Below, one piece after another: positions 62,431 through 64,000 of a stretch of DNA of 64,000 nucleotides. The stretch is from Dietzia lutea (GTDB lineage: Bacteria > Actinomycetota > Actinomycetes > Mycobacteriales > Mycobacteriaceae). The DNA lies in assembly GCF_003096075.1 (NCBI RefSeq), contig NZ_CP015449.1, forward strand, positions 620,001 through 684,000, read 5' to 3'. Under the pieces are notes generated by a model. That model saw only the letters and a program-made list of their open reading frames with translations. It ran no database searches and was not told the DNA's origin. The position numbers were made by a program, and so were the translations under genes. Numbering within the stretch: position 1 is the stretch's first letter; each line of letters opens with the position of its first letter.

Positions 62431-64000
62431 TCAGCGCCGGACGATCACCATGTGCGATCCCACCTCGCGCACATCGAACAGCGCGGGATCGTCGAATTGA
62501 CGTGGGGCGAAGACGATCTCCTCGCGGGCGTTGTTCTGGGCCCGCGGCATCACGTTGACCATGGCCGGGAAGACCCACCTGCGGGACCCTTCGCGATCCA
62601 GGACCAGGACGTCCGGACCGCGGAACGGGCTCGACTCGATCGCGGCGGTCAGCTCCGCGGGCGAGTCGGTGTCGGACCACCGACGGATCTCGTCGAGCCG
62701 CTCCTCGTACCGGCCCGCCGGGGTCGCGTAGGCCTGTGCCGGCGCCTGAAAGGTGTGGAAGGGCTCGTACGAGTAGAGCGCCGGGTCCGCAGTCAGCAGG
62801 ACCAGGTCGGACGGTGCGCGGTCGCCGGTCATCTCGTCGATCGCCCCGAGCACATCGTGCGGCACCCCGGGGTTCCCCCGTGCGGCCGCGGCGAACTGCG
62901 CGTCCTCCTCGGAGACGTGCTGCACCATCTGCACCGCGGCGAGTCCGGCGATCACGACCGCGGCGGCGGTCACACGCCCGCGGGATTGCTCGGGCGAGGT
63001 CCGCACCGCCCAACGGGCCAGCGCGACCGCGCCGACGACCCCGGCCAGTGCGAGCACCAGCGTGACCACCGGGATCATGCGGAACGGCAGCAGTGTGCTC
63101 CCGGTGACCGCGCGCAGTCCGGACAGGATGTACCACCCGAGCGCGGCCACCACCGTCAATCCCAGTGCGTGCGCCAGGACCCGCCGGCGCCCGACGGAGG
63201 GGAGCGGGCCGTCCTCTCGGCGCGCGGAGTCGGCGGTGGCGCCGGCCCCGGCACCGGAGCTGGCACCGACACGTGCTCGCACCGATTCCGCCGCGTGATC
63301 GGCGACCGCTCCGGCCCCAGCGGGCCACACGGTGACGACCAGCCACACGACGCCGATCAGACAAAGGAGTCCGGCGGCGGACGGCTCGAACATCGGCAAC
63401 GGCCACCGCGACGCGACCTCGGGCGCGAAGTCGTTCGCCACCGACGGCTCGGTCTCCGCGCCGCCCAGCACCGCCAGCAGATAGCGGTGCCAGAACAGCA
63501 GTGCGATCGCCGCCGAGATGCCGGCTATGGCGGCCAGCCGTCCGAGCAGCGCCCCGACCACCGCGCGGTCGGCGCGGTGCCGCCAGGAATGGAGGACGAC
63601 GACCAGTCCGACCATCAGCGCCGCGAAACCCGCGATCAGCGTGTAGCCGAGCGCAGCCCAGCCGAGGTACACGCCGATCGTCACCACCAGCGGCCACGTG
63701 GGCGGATGGCCCGCCCCGGTCCCGGCCCGGGCGTCGGCGGCGCGCGCGCAGAGCAGGAAGGCCGCCACGACGACCTGCGGGAGCAGGCAGATCAGGATCC
63801 ACGAGTAGGGCTCGTAGGCGTTGGTGTGACCGCCGACCACGGAGGTGGCGAGGCCGAACAGCACGGCCAGCCGGGCGGGGACCAGCCAGCGCCACGCCAC
63901 GAACGCGATCGCGCCCGCGATGGCCATGGTGACGATCGCGTACGGCTTGTAGAACTCCCAGCCGTCGATGCCGAACAGTGCCGCGAGTCGTCCGCCCACC
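62431..64000 (-). CDS. aftA: Galactan 5-O-arabinofuranosyltransferase AftA, C-terminal part (cut by window edge)
   Basis: 523 residues are visible; the N-terminus lies beyond 64000. The frame has about eight or more membrane spans with GWEFYKPYAIVTMAIAGAIA and NAYEPYSWILICLLP, as in AftA. The C-terminal extracytoplasmic domain (residues 370-523: EPFHTFQAPAQAYATPAGRYEERLDEIRRW, SSPFRGPDVLVLDREG, EEIVFAPRQFDDP) fits the AftA C-terminal family. AftA, a GT-C enzyme using decaprenyl-phosphoryl-arabinose, adds the first arabinose to galactan. It is found only in mycolic-acid actinomycetes. The call rests on remembered family features, not an alignment. Confidence 0.72.
   Translation of the reverse strand, partial: VGGRLAALFGIDGWEFYKPYAIVTMAIAGAIAFVAWRWLVPARLAVLFGLATSVVGGHTNAYEPYSWILICLLPQVVVAAFLLCARAADARAGTGAGHPPTWPLVVTIGVYLGWAALGYTLIAGFAALMVGLVVVLHSWRHRADRAVVGALLGRLAAIAGISAAIALLFWHRYLLAVLGGAETEPSVANDFAPEVASRWPLPMFEPSAAGLLCLIGVVWLVVTVWPAGAGAVADHAAESVRARVGASSGAGAGATADSARREDGPLPSVGRRRVLAHALGLTVVAALGWYILSGLRAVTGSTLLPFRMIPVVTLVLALAGVVGAVALARWAVRTSPEQSRGRVTAAAVVIAGLAAVQMVQHVSEEDAQFAAAARGNPGVPHDVLGAIDEMTGDRAPSDLVLLTADPALYSYEPFHTFQAPAQAYATPAGRYEERLDEIRRWSDTDSPAELTAAIESSPFRGPDVLVLDREGSRRWVFPAMVNVMPRAQNNAREEIVFAPRQFDDPALFDVREVGSHMVIVRR

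Overview
The window is GC-rich, densely packed DNA from a mycolic-acid actinomycete of the order Mycobacteriales, most like Dietzia, Gordonia or a near relative. The basis is gene content and order. The first half follows the Mycobacterium tuberculosis order Rv3678c to Rv3644c almost gene for gene: RidA, MBL, crp, nth, a TlpA-like protein, NUDIX, marP, an EphE-like hydrolase, a holin-like protein, acs, a Fic-like protein, HAD-IB, 6C RNA, ssd, the tad genes, a DEAH helicase, cspA, topA, a membrane adenylate cyclase, a delta-prime-like subunit and tRNA-Thr. The right side carries a galE-like gene, a DPM1-like glycosyltransferase, DUF2304 and aftA. The species cannot be fixed without a search.

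1-14000 holds base-excision repair (nth), redox and proteolysis genes (tlpA-like, marP), acetate activation (acs) and the cAMP receptor protein Crp. A perfect CRP palindrome lies upstream of acs. An AbiEi/DUF559 accessory gene (1233-2222) is flanked on both sides by four-copy nested inverted repeats. The EphE-like hydrolase lacks its nucleophile and a normal start codon. 14000-19600 holds a 6C-type small RNA with its own promoter, a dispersed palindromic repeat, and a compact tad pilus operon (ssd, tadA, tadB, tadC, flp-like, tadE, tadG-like). 19600-33700 holds the helicase, the cold-shock protein, a TANGO2/NRDE protein, 2-oxoacid:ferredoxin oxidoreductase korAB, topA, the Rv3645-like cyclase, a DNA polymerase III delta-prime-like protein and tRNA-Thr(CGT).

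33700-43620, directly after the tRNA and its terminator, is an accessory catabolic block. It has a complete TRAP transporter (dctP, dctQ, dctM), a crotonase with altered catalytic positions, an IclR regulator, a translationally coupled pair of acyl-CoA dehydrogenase subunits, an MFS exporter or importer, and a CaiB-type CoA-transferase. Read together, these genes import an unknown organic acid, load it on CoA, desaturate it and hydrate it. Two CRP-like palindromes lie in the control regions, and the cyclase and Crp are both encoded nearby. This is the best candidate here for an undescribed pathway.

43620-64000 is envelope and surface biology. It contains a glycine-rich repeat protein, a secreted HNH nuclease, two large multi-spanning membrane proteins, a galE-like epimerase, two GT2 glycosyltransferases with a DUF2304 partner, a DUF1023 hydrolase and a CPBP protease. 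These are followed by a large Ala/Gly-rich WXG-containing protein coupled to a DUF3558 lipoprotein, a DUF222/HNH (13E12-like) gene broken by one in-frame TGA, and the C-terminal part of the arabinofuranosyltransferase AftA running off the right edge.
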